DNA of 64,000 nt, from positions 27,944 to 91,943 of the forward strand of contig NZ_SLVY01000021.1 in assembly GCF_004345605.1 (NCBI RefSeq). The letters are read 5' to 3'. Of this stretch, positions 26,341-37,429 are shown one piece after another. The position numbers and the translations under genes are program-made. Position 1 is the first letter of the stretch; each line of letters starts with the position of its first letter. The DNA comes from Rhodococcus sp. SMB37. Its GTDB lineage: Bacteria; Actinomycetota; Actinomycetes; Mycobacteriales; Mycobacteriaceae. A model generated the notes under the pieces. The model made no database searches. It saw only the letters and a list, made by a program, of their open reading frames with translations, and was not told the origin of the DNA.

Positions 26341-26601
26341 ATGCACGACGAACGACACCTCGACAGCGACATTCACTGGTGGGCACAGGCCGACTGCCGA
26401 TTCTTCGGCCCGTCACCGTTCTTCGGACCGGACTCCGAAACCCCCACCGAGCGGCTCCGCCGCGAGAACCACGCCAAGCGGATCTGCGCCGGTTGCTCTG
26501 TCGCCGACGAGTGCCTTCGGTACGCGGTCGACATCGGCGAGCAGTTCGGGATCTGGGGTGGCACATCCGAACGGGAGAGAAGATCACTCACCCGTGCGTG
26601 A
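26341..26601 (+). CDS. WhiB-family iron-sulfur transcription factor
   Basis: An 86-residue Wbl protein. The four cluster Cys are in ADCRFF, ICAGC (CxxC) and DEC (CxxxxxC), followed by GIWGGTSERER, the G-[VI]-W-G-G turn and basic region that touch DNA or sigma factor. Wbl proteins bind a [4Fe-4S] cluster sensitive to oxygen and NO and usually act with the major sigma factor. It starts 1 nt after the prpR stop, so the two are probably cotranscribed, linking redox state to propionate control. Which Wbl subclass it belongs to I cannot say. Confidence 0.95.
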   Translation: MHDERHLDSDIHWWAQADCRFFGPSPFFGPDSETPTERLRRENHAKRICAGCSVADECLRYAVDIGEQFGIWGGTSERERRSLTRA

Positions 26602-26639
26602 TTCCAGCGTCCGGGACTACCACCGGAATCACGCACGGG
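26591..26639. terminator. Bidirectional terminator overlapping whiB 3' end
   Basis: A perfect 15-bp inverted repeat (26591-26605 with 26625-26639) around a 19-nt loop. The left arm includes the whiB stop codon and the right arm overlaps the last codons of the convergent ABC ATPase gene, so it can serve both. Confidence 0.85.
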
Positions 26640-27405
26640 CAGCAGGGCTGCGCAACCTGTGATAGCGAATCACAGGGACACCGTCGTCGACGGTCACCGT
26701 CGCGTGCACCCCGTACACCTGCTCGATCATCTCGGCGGTCAGCGCCTCGGACGGTGTGCCGTGCGCAACGATCCGGCCTTTCGAGAGCACCACGACCCGA
26801 TCGCAGAACATCGCCGCGAGATTGAGATCGTGCAACGCCACGTAGCTGGTCACCGGAAGTGCCGCGACCCGTTCGAGAATGTCGAGCTGGTGCTGGATGT
26901 CGAGGTGGTTCGTCGGCTCGTCCAGCAGCAGTTCTTCGGGTTCCTGCGCGAGGGCCCGGGCGATCTGCGCTCGCTGACGTTCCCCACCCGACATCGAGCG
27001 CCACAACCGGTCGGCGAACTCGGCCATCCCCGTCACGGCAAGGGCACGGTCGATGGCGTCCGCTCCGCCGTCGTCGCGTCCGAACACATCGGCGTGCGGA
27101 ATCCTGCCGAGTCGCACCACATCCCGCACCCGGATGTCGACCTCGGTGTGCGCGTGTTGCCCGACCATCGCAACCCGGCGCGCCAGATCACGGCGCCCGA
27201 GACTCCCGATGTCCTGTCCATCGAGAGCCACCGACCCCTCATCGGGACGATCGATGCCTGCGAGCAAGCGCAGGAGGGACGATTTACCCGACCCGTTCGG
27301 CCCCAACAGCCCGATCGTCTCGCCCTGCACAGGTTCGATCGTCACGTCGTCGATGACGAGATTCCCACCGCGGCTCCACCGCAGCGACTTTGCGGACAGT
27401 GTCAC
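26629..27405 (-). CDS. ABC transporter ATP-binding protein of second corrinoid-type importer
   Basis: A 258-residue ATPase with Walker A GPNGSGKSS, signature SMSGGERQRAQIARAL, Walker B ELLLDEPTNHLD and switch His in VALHDLNLAAMFCDR, the FecE/BtuD arrangement. GTG 27405 overlaps the permease stop by 4 nt, so it is the last gene of a binding protein-permease-ATPase operon. By family alone it could drive siderophore or heme uptake; the cobalamin riboswitch upstream of the operon makes a corrinoid (cobalamin or cobinamide) the better guess. Confidence 0.93.
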   Translation of the reverse strand: MTLSAKSLRWSRGGNLVIDDVTIEPVQGETIGLLGPNGSGKSSLLRLLAGIDRPDEGSVALDGQDIGSLGRRDLARRVAMVGQHAHTEVDIRVRDVVRLGRIPHADVFGRDDGGADAIDRALAVTGMAEFADRLWRSMSGGERQRAQIARALAQEPEELLLDEPTNHLDIQHQLDILERVAALPVTSYVALHDLNLAAMFCDRVVVLSKGRIVAHGTPSEALTAEMIEQVYGVHATVTVDDGVPVIRYHRLRSPAARA

Positions 27406-28451
27406 GGCGTACTCCTCGTACGGAACAGGATCAGCGCAAAGGCCGGCACGCCGATCAGAGCGGTCACCACACCCACCGGTACCTCCTGCGGTGCGAACAC
27501 GGTGCGGGCCACCGCATCCACCCACACCATGAACACTGCACCCACCACGGCGGTGACGGGCACGAGATGACTGTGCCGGGGACCCACCAGGAATCGTGCC
27601 GCGTGTGGCAGGACGAGACCGACGAACCCGATTGCGCCCGCAGCGCTGACCAGCACGGCGGTGATCAGAGCGGTCACCAACAGGAACATCAGCCGGGTAC
27701 GTCCCACCGAGATCCCGAGCGTCGCGGCGGTCGACGAACCGAATGTGAATGCGTCCAGAGAGGACGCCTTGACCAGACACACCACGATGCCCAGCGCACA
27801 CACCGCGCCGCAGAGCGCCACATCGCTCCACGTAGCACCGGACAGCGACCCCAGCAACCAGAACAGCACCCCACGGGTGCGCTCCGCATCGGCGGACGAG
27901 ATGACGATGAACGACGTCAACGCCGAGAACAGCTGGGTCCCTGCCACGCCCGCGAGCACCACGCGCGAAGTACCTCCGCCCGCGCCGGTCGCAAGCAACA
28001 GGACGAGCGCGAACGACACGAGCGCGCCCAGGAAGGCACCGCTCGACAACGACACGGCACCGCCACCGATGCCCAGCACCGCGATCATCACGGCACCGGT
28101 CGACGCACCCGACGAGATCCCCAGGACGAACGGATCCGCCAGCGGGTTGCGCAGCAGTGACTGCATGATCACGCCGCACACCGCGAGACCCGCGCCGCAC
28201 ACCGCGGCCAGCAGGGTCCGCGGCAGCCTCAGCTCCCAGACGATCCCCTCACGGATCGCGCTGACCGAGCTGTCTGCCAACCCCACCCGGTCGAAGATGA
28301 CCGCGTAGACGTCCGACACAGAGAGTTCGGCCGGGCCGATCGTGACGGTCACTGCGATCGAGAACGCCAGTACCACCAGCCCGACCACGACGACGACCGC
28401 TGCGACCGGGGTACGTTCGGCAGGCGACCGGTACTTCGTCGCCGACACCAT
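27402..28451 (-). CDS. FecCD/BtuC-type ABC permease of second corrinoid-type importer
   Basis: A 349-residue polytopic membrane subunit with about ten hydrophobic helices. Family landmarks are ELRLPRTLLAAVCGAGLAVCG, LLRNPLADPFVLGISSGASTG and AGAIGFVGLVLPHAARFLVGP. ATG 28451 overlaps the last base of the binding-protein stop (TGATG). The sequence is clearly different from the first permease at 6822, so this is a separate transporter rather than a recent copy. Confidence 0.95.
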   Translation of the reverse strand: MVSATKYRSPAERTPVAAVVVVVGLVVLAFSIAVTVTIGPAELSVSDVYAVIFDRVGLADSSVSAIREGIVWELRLPRTLLAAVCGAGLAVCGVIMQSLLRNPLADPFVLGISSGASTGAVMIAVLGIGGGAVSLSSGAFLGALVSFALVLLLATGAGGGTSRVVLAGVAGTQLFSALTSFIVISSADAERTRGVLFWLLGSLSGATWSDVALCGAVCALGIVVCLVKASSLDAFTFGSSTAATLGISVGRTRLMFLLVTALITAVLVSAAGAIGFVGLVLPHAARFLVGPRHSHLVPVTAVVGAVFMVWVDAVARTVFAPQEVPVGVVTALIGVPAFALILFRTRSTP

Positions 28452-29539
28452 CAGCCCGCGAGATTCCACTCGCGCAGAGCGCCGGCCACCTTCTCGATGC
28501 CGTCGATCGTACGAATCGACGGGTTCATGTCGGCACCGTTGACGACGATGTACCGCTGGTTCTGCACAGCCGTCAGACGCTGGGTGACCGGATTCGATTC
28601 GAGGAATTCGATCTTGCTGTCCAGCGCGTCACCCGCGATGCTGCGCCGGCTCAGATCGCCGAGTACCAGTGCCGTGGGATCACGATCGAGGATCGACTCC
28701 CAGCTCACCTGCGGCCACTCGTTCGTGGTGTCGTCGAAGACGTTCTTCGCGCCGACGGAGTCGGTGATGATGCCCGACGAACCGCAGCAGCCCGCGACAT
28801 ACGGGGTGGCAGTGTCGGCGAACCAGTACGCAAGCGACACCCCGGATCCGTCGACATCACCCGCGGCGCTCTCATATCGCTGCTGAAGCTCGGCGACGAA
28901 CCCTTCTCCACGCTCGGTGACGTCGAAGATCGCCGCGAGTTCGCGGATCTCCTTGTACACCGCGTCCATCGTCAGCGGCTCGGTCCGGTTGCCATCGGAG
29001 TTGACGCTGTTGTCGTCCTTGCCGTCGCAGTCGGTGGGCGACAGGTACGACGGGACCCCGAGCTGCTCGAACTGCTCCGATGTCGCGACTCCGCCCTCGC
29101 CGAGGGTGCCCCCGAAGGAGGCCGACACGAAGTCGGGTTCGGTGTCGAGCACGACCTCGAAGGAAGGATTATTGTCGGCGAGGCGCGGGACCTTCTCGTT
29201 CTCGGCTGCGAGGTTCTCGCGCACCGGGTCGGTCCAGGTCGCGGTGCCGACCATGCGGTCGGCAAGGCCGAGCGACAGCAGGATTTCCGTCGACCCCTGG
29301 TTGAGGGACACGGCCCGCTGCGGTGGGGCGTCGACAGTGATCTCTCGGCCACAGTTCTGGATGGTCAGCGGGTAGCTCGTCGATCCCGATGCGGCGCGGG
29401 CCGCCTGCTGATCAGTGGCGTCGGAGTCTGTGTCGCTCGACGAGCAGCCGGCAACGGTCATCGCCACGGCGACGAAGGCGACGCCTGCGCGCAGTACCCT
29501 GTGCCGCCGCTCACGGGCGGCGAAAATCGAAATACTCAT
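28451..29539 (-). CDS. Substrate-binding lipoprotein of second corrinoid-type importer
   Basis: A 362-residue class III binding protein with a signal peptide ending in lipobox MTVAGCSSSDTDS. Core segments include RAVSLNQGSTEILLSLGLADRMVG and ESILDRDPTALVLGD, typical of FepB/BtuF-type proteins. Unusual are Cys pairs: PTDCDG and AGCCGSSGIITD, which with NCGREI could form disulfides or touch a ligand. ATG 29539 has GAGG 7 nt upstream; an ATG two codons earlier is an alternative. The cobalamin riboswitch ends 25 nt before it. Confidence 0.9.
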   Translation of the reverse strand: MSISIFAARERRHRVLRAGVAFVAVAMTVAGCSSSDTDSDATDQQAARAASGSTSYPLTIQNCGREITVDAPPQRAVSLNQGSTEILLSLGLADRMVGTATWTDPVRENLAAENEKVPRLADNNPSFEVVLDTEPDFVSASFGGTLGEGGVATSEQFEQLGVPSYLSPTDCDGKDDNSVNSDGNRTEPLTMDAVYKEIRELAAIFDVTERGEGFVAELQQRYESAAGDVDGSGVSLAYWFADTATPYVAGCCGSSGIITDSVGAKNVFDDTTNEWPQVSWESILDRDPTALVLGDLSRRSIAGDALDSKIEFLESNPVTQRLTAVQNQRYIVVNGADMNPSIRTIDGIEKVAGALREWNLAG

Positions 29540-29564
29540 GTCCATCCTCGTGGTATTGCTTCGG

Positions 29565-29707
29565 CCGACGCAGGTGTCCTGGCTCCCGGATCGACGCTTT
29601 CCCCCGGCCTTCCAGCCCGTGCGGGCCGTGACCATGAAATCGGGGGGCAGCTCCTCGGTGACAGTTGCGGGACAGCCCCGGATTCACACCGGTGTTCCCT
29701 ACGTCGG
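29565..29707 (-). promoter_or_regulatory. Cobalamin riboswitch upstream of second importer
   Basis: Read on the minus strand: CCGACG opens P1, then GGAACACCGGTGTGAATCCGG, GGGCTGTCCCGCAACTGTCA, and near the end GAGCCAGGACACCTGCGTCGG, whose CGTCGG closes P1. This is a complete, compact cobalamin aptamer. It lies just upstream of the binding-protein start, short enough for the platform to act on translation initiation. Confidence 0.95.
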
Positions 29708-29787
29708 TTCGAACAGTACAAGACCGGCCTCGGTACCCGAGCCATGGATCCCTCGTCCCACCTGGCCGCTCGTGGTCAGAGGACGGC

Positions 29788-30512
29788 TCATGACTCTTGC
29801 AGCAGCGAGGCGTACGACCGCAGCAGCTCCCAGAGGGCCGAATCTTTCACATCGAGCCTGCCGGTGCGCCCGGTGGCAGTCAGTGCACCGGCGAGCCGAC
29901 CGTCGTTCGTACGCACCGGCACTGCGAGTGCGGTCCGCCCGATGCGGCTCTCGTCGACCTCGTATGCGGCATCCGAGTCCTGGACGTTCTGCAGTTCCGC
30001 TATCAATTCCGTCGGCTCGATCTTGGTGCGGTCGGTGATGCGGCGCAACGGCCCGTTCCCGATCAATTCGGGTCGCTGCGCCAGAAGCAGCTTCCCGATC
30101 GCCGACGCGTGCAGGTGTGTCGTCCACGTCGATTCACCGGACAGCTCATGGTCCGGATCGCGGTCCACCAGGTGCACTCGCCCACCACTGTAAGAGGCGA
30201 GGTAGATCCCGTACCGAGTCCGGGTTCGCAGTTCTTCGACGACAGGACCCGCGACGTCCTCAACTGGATCGGGCGCAGCCGACGCGAGTTCCCGGATACG
30301 ACGTCCGAGAGCGAAACCCGACAGGTCCTCCACTCTCACGAGATACCCGTCGGCCACAAGGAGGTTGAGCAGCCGGTACGCGGTCGCAGGCGGAGTTCCG
30401 GTCAGTGTCGCAATGTCTCGTGCCGACGTACCCGCACCGAGGGAGGCGACGGCCTCCAACATCGCGAGGGCACGTTGAACGGCTCGCGGTTCGTGTCCTG
30501 CCGATCCGATAC

Positions 30513-30516
<4 letters not shown>
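29788..30516 (-). CDS. IclR-family transcriptional regulator
   Basis: A 242-residue regulator. The winged helix is ALAMLEAVASLGAGTSARDIATLTGTPPATAYRLLNLLVADGYLV (seen as ARDIATLTGTPPATAYRLL), followed by an IclR effector domain with LHASAIGKLLLAQRPEL and RTALAVPVRTNDGRLAGALTATG. Its ATG overlaps the amino-acid permease stop (ATGA), so it is transcribed with the permease. It likely controls this operon and the divergent amine-oxidase operon in response to the amine or its product. Confidence 0.94.
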
Positions 30517-33860
<3,344 letters not shown>

Positions 33861-33886
33861 CCACCAACTACTTCTCAGGAGAAGCC

Positions 33887-34564
33887 ATGAAACGCACCAC
33901 TGTCCGCACTGCAGCTCTGGCCGTAGGCCTCGCCACCACCGCAGTCGTGCTGACCGCCTGCTCCTCGGACACCGATGACGACGCCGCAGCGCCCAGCGCC
34001 CCGACCCCCGTCGCGGAAGCGGTGATCACACCCGGGGAGACGAATCCGATGATTGCGCAGGGCGTCACGATCAGTGCAGGCGCAACCGTCTACAAGACCA
34101 GCGGGCTCGGTCCGACGGTATCGAACACTTCTGCGCCACAGGGCAGTCCGGAGTCGTACGTCGCCTCGCAGTTCGCGGGCGGCGAGCTGCCGGAGGGCGT
34201 GACGGTCACCGAGGCCCAGGGAATCAACGTGCTCGAGAACATCCGTGCGAATCTGGAGACGCAGGGTCTGACCCTCGCCGACGTCACGACCATGCGGGTT
34301 TTCCTCGACAACCCGCCGGGTTCCGACGTCGCCGATTTCGGGGGATGGAACCGTGCCTACCGCCAGTTCTTCGCGAACACGAACCTCGAGACCGGCGAGA
34401 CCGAACTCGTTCCGCTGGGGACCACCGAACCTGCAGCGCCGCTCGAGCGGAACGCAGCCCGTCCGACCCGCTTCGCGCTCGAGGTCGGCAGCCTCCCTGT
34501 TCCGGGCTGGCTCGTCGAGGTCGAGGTCGACGCGGTGTATCCCACGGATGAGGCGGTCGGCTGA
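33887..34564 (+). CDS. RidA/YjgF-family lipoprotein (putative exported enamine/imine deaminase)
   Basis: A 225-residue protein with a signal peptide and lipobox VVLTACSSDTDD (lipidated Cys near residue 25), followed by a RidA domain. RidA proteins hydrolyse reactive imines to ketones and ammonia; the catalytic Arg is expected in ARPTRFALEVG and the conserved Glu in LVEVEVDAVYP, and both are present, as is LADVTTMRVFL. RidA is normally cytoplasmic, so a membrane-anchored extracytoplasmic form next to an exported amine oxidase is striking: it would process the oxidase's imine product. AGGAG precedes ATG 33887; the stop overlaps tatA. Confidence 0.9.
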   Translation: MKRTTVRTAALAVGLATTAVVLTACSSDTDDDAAAPSAPTPVAEAVITPGETNPMIAQGVTISAGATVYKTSGLGPTVSNTSAPQGSPESYVASQFAGGELPEGVTVTEAQGINVLENIRANLETQGLTLADVTTMRVFLDNPPGSDVADFGGWNRAYRQFFANTNLETGETELVPLGTTEPAAPLERNAARPTRFALEVGSLPVPGWLVEVEVDAVYPTDEAVG

Positions 34565-34803
34565 TGGGCGCGATGAGCCCGGCGCACTGGGCGATCGTCG
34601 CGGTGGTCCTGCTGGTTCTGTTCGGGTCCAAGAAACTGCCCGAAGCCGCCCGCGGGCTGGGCAGGTCGCTGCGGATCCTGAAGTCGGAAGTCGGCGAGAT
34701 GCACGCGGACCGGCCCGCCGCGCTCGGTGCTCGAGATCAGGACCCGACACACGAGCCGGTGAACCATATGCGGGCCGCGAACACAACAGAGCACAATCCG
34801 TAG
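34564..34803 (+). CDS. tatA: Sec-independent translocase subunit TatA-like protein
   Basis: A 79-residue TatA: one transmembrane helix (HWAIVAVVLLVLFGSKKLPEAARGLG) with the FG hinge, then the amphipathic helix and an acidic tail. TatA forms the pore-like assembly that moves folded twin-arginine proteins. It starts on the last base of the RidA stop (TGATG), so it belongs to the operon that opens with a Tat substrate. Housekeeping tatAC normally lies elsewhere in actinobacteria, so this is probably an extra, operon-dedicated copy. Confidence 0.93.
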   Translation: MGAMSPAHWAIVAVVLLVLFGSKKLPEAARGLGRSLRILKSEVGEMHADRPAALGARDQDPTHEPVNHMRAANTTEHNP

Positions 34804-34854
34804 GATGCGGCGGCGCATCGGACGACGCCGGTGGACCGGCAGCGGGTCGGACCG

Positions 34855-35748
34855 TCAGCCGAAGGGTGTACCGCCCGTGACCGCGATGGTCTCACCGGTG
34901 ATATAGCTCGATTCCTGGGACGCGAGGAAGACGTACGCGGGGGCGAGCTCGGCCGGTTGCCCCGGACGGCCGAGCGGGACGTCGGCACCGAAGTGCTCGT
35001 AGGCCTCACGGGTCATCGTCGCCGGAATCAAGGGAGTCCAGATCGGTCCGGGTGCGACCGCATTGACGCGTATCCCTCTCGCCGCGACGTCCCCCGCGAG
35101 GCCTCTGGTGAAGTTCACGATCCCGGCTTTGCTGGTCGCGTAGTCGAGCAGTCCGGGAGATGGGCTGGTGGCCTGGATCGACGTGGTGTTCACGATTGCG
35201 GAACCCGGAAGCATGTCGGCCACCGCGAACTTGCAGAGCCAGAACAGCGCATACAGGTTGGTCTTCATCACCCGATCGAACCGGTCGGTGGTCATGTCGG
35301 TGATACCACCCGGCTCCATATGCTGGTAGGCAGCATTGTTGACGAGAATGTCGATGCCGCCCAGTTCGGACACGGTGTTACGGATCAGGTCGCGGCAGAA
35401 CTCCTCGGATCGGATATCGCCCGGTGCCGCCACTGCACGGCGTCCCGCATCCTCGATCAAGGCGACGGTGCGGCGTGCGTCGTCGTCTTCGTCGAGAAAA
35501 CCCACAACGACGTCAGCGCCTTCTCGCGCGAACGCAACGGCCACGGCCCGCCCTATGCCCGAATCTGCGCCGGTCACGAGGGCACGCCTGCCGTCGAGGC
35601 GGCCACTGCCCCGATACGTGTGCTCCCCGTGGTCGGGCTCCGACACCATCTCGGAGGTGTGTCCCGGATACGGGATCTCCTCCTGTTCAGCGAGCGGTGG
35701 CGTCGGGTACTGCTCCCCGGGGTGCTGCATGCGGTGCTGATCTGACAT
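34855..35748 (-). CDS. Short-chain dehydrogenase/reductase (YghA-like, extended N-terminus)
   Basis: A 297-residue classical-type SDR with a roughly 40-residue N-terminal extension rich in Pro/Glu (YPTPPLAEQEEIPYPGHTSEM) typical of the YghA/YhdG group. NAD(P) motif TGADSGIGRAVAVAFAREGA (TGxxxGIG), NNAAY, and catalytic Tyr/Lys in YATSKAG. ATG 35748 has GGGAGG upstream. These enzymes are often general-stress oxidoreductases; the substrate is unknown. It converges with tatA and is divergent from the small acidic protein gene at 35871. Confidence 0.93.
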   Translation of the reverse strand: MSDQHRMQHPGEQYPTPPLAEQEEIPYPGHTSEMVSEPDHGEHTYRGSGRLDGRRALVTGADSGIGRAVAVAFAREGADVVVGFLDEDDDARRTVALIEDAGRRAVAAPGDIRSEEFCRDLIRNTVSELGGIDILVNNAAYQHMEPGGITDMTTDRFDRVMKTNLYALFWLCKFAVADMLPGSAIVNTTSIQATSPSPGLLDYATSKAGIVNFTRGLAGDVAARGIRVNAVAPGPIWTPLIPATMTREAYEHFGADVPLGRPGQPAELAPAYVFLASQESSYITGETIAVTGGTPFG

Positions 35749-35870
35749 CGGATCCTCCCGGACATCGCGTGTGTCGTCTTCGTACCCGGTCGGCCACGGC
35801 GCCACACACGGTTGGAAGCGGCAGCTCGGGGGTATGCAGGACAGGCACACCTCGACGAAAGGGCACCGAC

Positions 35871-36041
35871 GTGAGCGCACACAAGGATCCGGAAACGGCC
35901 GGCACCGCGCGCGGCAAGGACGGTACACCGCCCGACGTGGTATCCGATCCCGCGCAGTCGACGGAGCAGGACTCCTCCGACTGGACGGATGAGGGCGGCG
36001 CAACGCCATCAGGACCTGCAACCGATACGGACAAGGACTGA
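35871..36041 (+). CDS. Small acidic hydrophilic protein of unknown function
   Basis: A 56-residue protein made almost entirely of Asp, Glu, Ser, Thr, Pro and Gly (for example DPAQSTEQDSSDWTDEGG), with no hydrophobic core, so probably disordered. GTG 35871 follows CGAAAGGG. It is divergent from the stress-type SDR at 34855, which suggests but does not prove a stress link. I do not recognise it. Confidence 0.6.
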   Translation: MSAHKDPETAGTARGKDGTPPDVVSDPAQSTEQDSSDWTDEGGATPSGPATDTDKD

Positions 36042-36146
36042 CGCCTCTACCCACCTGGGGTTTACCCTGGTAGTCGACACCTTCCACCGGGTCGAGCAGG
36101 GGCGGCCATAATGGCTTCTCGTGTGGTCGAACGAGGAGGCATACAC

Positions 36147-36659
36147 GTGAGTGAGAACCTGTCGGCGTACCAGAGAGACTTCGCGCGGATCGAGAAGAGG
36201 ATCGCCGGGGAGTTCGACCCAGGGCGACGGCGCTGGGTGCTCGCCGGGTGCATCGCATTGCTGATCGTCGGGCTTGTTCTTCCGCAGACGTCGTCGGCCT
36301 GGTCGTGGACAGTTCTCGCGGGCTGGTTCGGCGACAGTGCGGCGGTATCGATGCTGATGCGGGTCTTCTTGACGTTGACCGTGGTGTTCGGTGTGCTGGT
36401 CTCTTCCGCTGCGCTGTGCCTGCGACGCTGGCGGCTGGCGTCGGCGGCGATGCTCGGCTCCGGGCTCGCGTCGCTGTTCGGGTTGTTGGGCTACTGGTCG
36501 CAGGCAGGCATGATCGCCGACGGACCACATGCACCGGGCATCGGCATGATCCTGAACTGGCTCGTCATGATCGCGATGACCTCGCAGTGGCTACCGATCG
36601 TACTCAGCAAGTCCCCCACCGACACGCGGCCTCGCCCGACCCTGATCCGGTCTCACTGA
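36147..36659 (+). CDS. Four-helix membrane protein of unknown function
   Basis: A 170-residue protein with a short charged N-terminus (YQRDFARIEKRIAGEF) and four hydrophobic helices: WVLAGCIALLIVGLVL, VFLTLTVVFGVLVSSAAL, MLGSGLASLFGLLGYW and IGMILNWLVMIAMTSQW. This matches small conserved actinobacterial membrane proteins of unknown role. GTG 36147 was chosen for GAGGAGG 7 nt upstream over an in-frame ATG at 36111. Its 3' end overlaps that of convergent cobF by 7 nt. Confidence 0.75.
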   Translation: MSENLSAYQRDFARIEKRIAGEFDPGRRRWVLAGCIALLIVGLVLPQTSSAWSWTVLAGWFGDSAAVSMLMRVFLTLTVVFGVLVSSAALCLRRWRLASAAMLGSGLASLFGLLGYWSQAGMIADGPHAPGIGMILNWLVMIAMTSQWLPIVLSKSPTDTRPRPTLIRSH

Positions 36660-37429
36660 CCCCGATCTTTATGCGTGGCTGATTCTGCGCGGCGCAGCAG
36701 ATAGGTGTCCATCACCCAGCCGCGCGCGGCCTTGGCCCGAGCCCGCGCAGAATCGATGGCGTCGAGCACGTCACCCAAGCGTCCCGCGACGGCCTCCTCG
36801 TCGCTCGTCCCCAGATTCGCTCCCCACCAGATGTCCCAGTCGCCGTCGAGGTCGCGGCAGGCGAGCTGCCCGTCCAGCATGACGACGATATTGTCGGCGC
36901 CCGACGCGACTTCCGTACCGAGGCGCCGGCCGGTGGTGATCGTGATCGGTCCGCCGATCCTGTTGAACACCAACCGATGTCGCGCGGCCAGAAGCTGGAT
37001 GCTGCTCACGCCGGGAACGACATCGTAGTCGATGTCCAGTACACCGCGATCGCGGATGCGTTCGACGACTCGGATGGTGCTGTCGTACAGGCTCGGATCG
37101 CCCCACACCAAGAATCCGACCGTCTCGTCGTCGCGGACCTCCGCGTGCAGCACCGCCTCGTACGCCTGTGCCCGGGCCGCGTGCCAGTCACGCACCTCCG
37201 TCCCGTACTGCTCGGGTGCGCGGTCGCGCGGCGGGTCGGGCACCACGATGGTGCGATACCGCCCGGTGGTGTGACGACCGAGAATCTGTGCGCGCACCAT
37301 CACGAGATCGTCCACACCGCGCTGCTTGTCGGCGACGAGGAACACGTCGACGCTCTCGAGCGCCTTGACGGCCGCGACTGTGAGATCGTCCGGACCACCC
37401 GGTCCGATCCCGATCAGCCGCAACCTCAT
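36653..37429 (-). CDS. cobF: Precorrin-6A synthase (deacetylating)
   Basis: CobF methylates C-1 of precorrin-5 and removes the acetyl group to give precorrin-6A, an aerobic-pathway step. The 258-residue tetrapyrrole methylase starts MRLRLIGIGPGGPDDLTVAAV (GIGPGGPD SAM-binding loop) and has LVWGDPSLYDSTIRVVERI and VPGVSSIQLLAARHRL, conserved in the class. The ATG overlaps the cobN stop by 4 nt, so it follows cobN in the same riboswitch-led operon. Confidence 0.95.
   Translation of the reverse strand: MRLRLIGIGPGGPDDLTVAAVKALESVDVFLVADKQRGVDDLVMVRAQILGRHTTGRYRTIVVPDPPRDRAPEQYGTEVRDWHAARAQAYEAVLHAEVRDDETVGFLVWGDPSLYDSTIRVVERIRDRGVLDIDYDVVPGVSSIQLLAARHRLVFNRIGGPITITTGRRLGTEVASGADNIVVMLDGQLACRDLDGDWDIWWGANLGTSDEEAVAGRLGDVLDAIDSARARAKAARGWVMDTYLLRRAESATHKDRGQ

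Noticed and set aside
26629..29539. Siderophore or heme ABC importer
   Set aside because: Family membership alone would allow it, but a complete cobalamin aptamer directly upstream favours corrinoid uptake.
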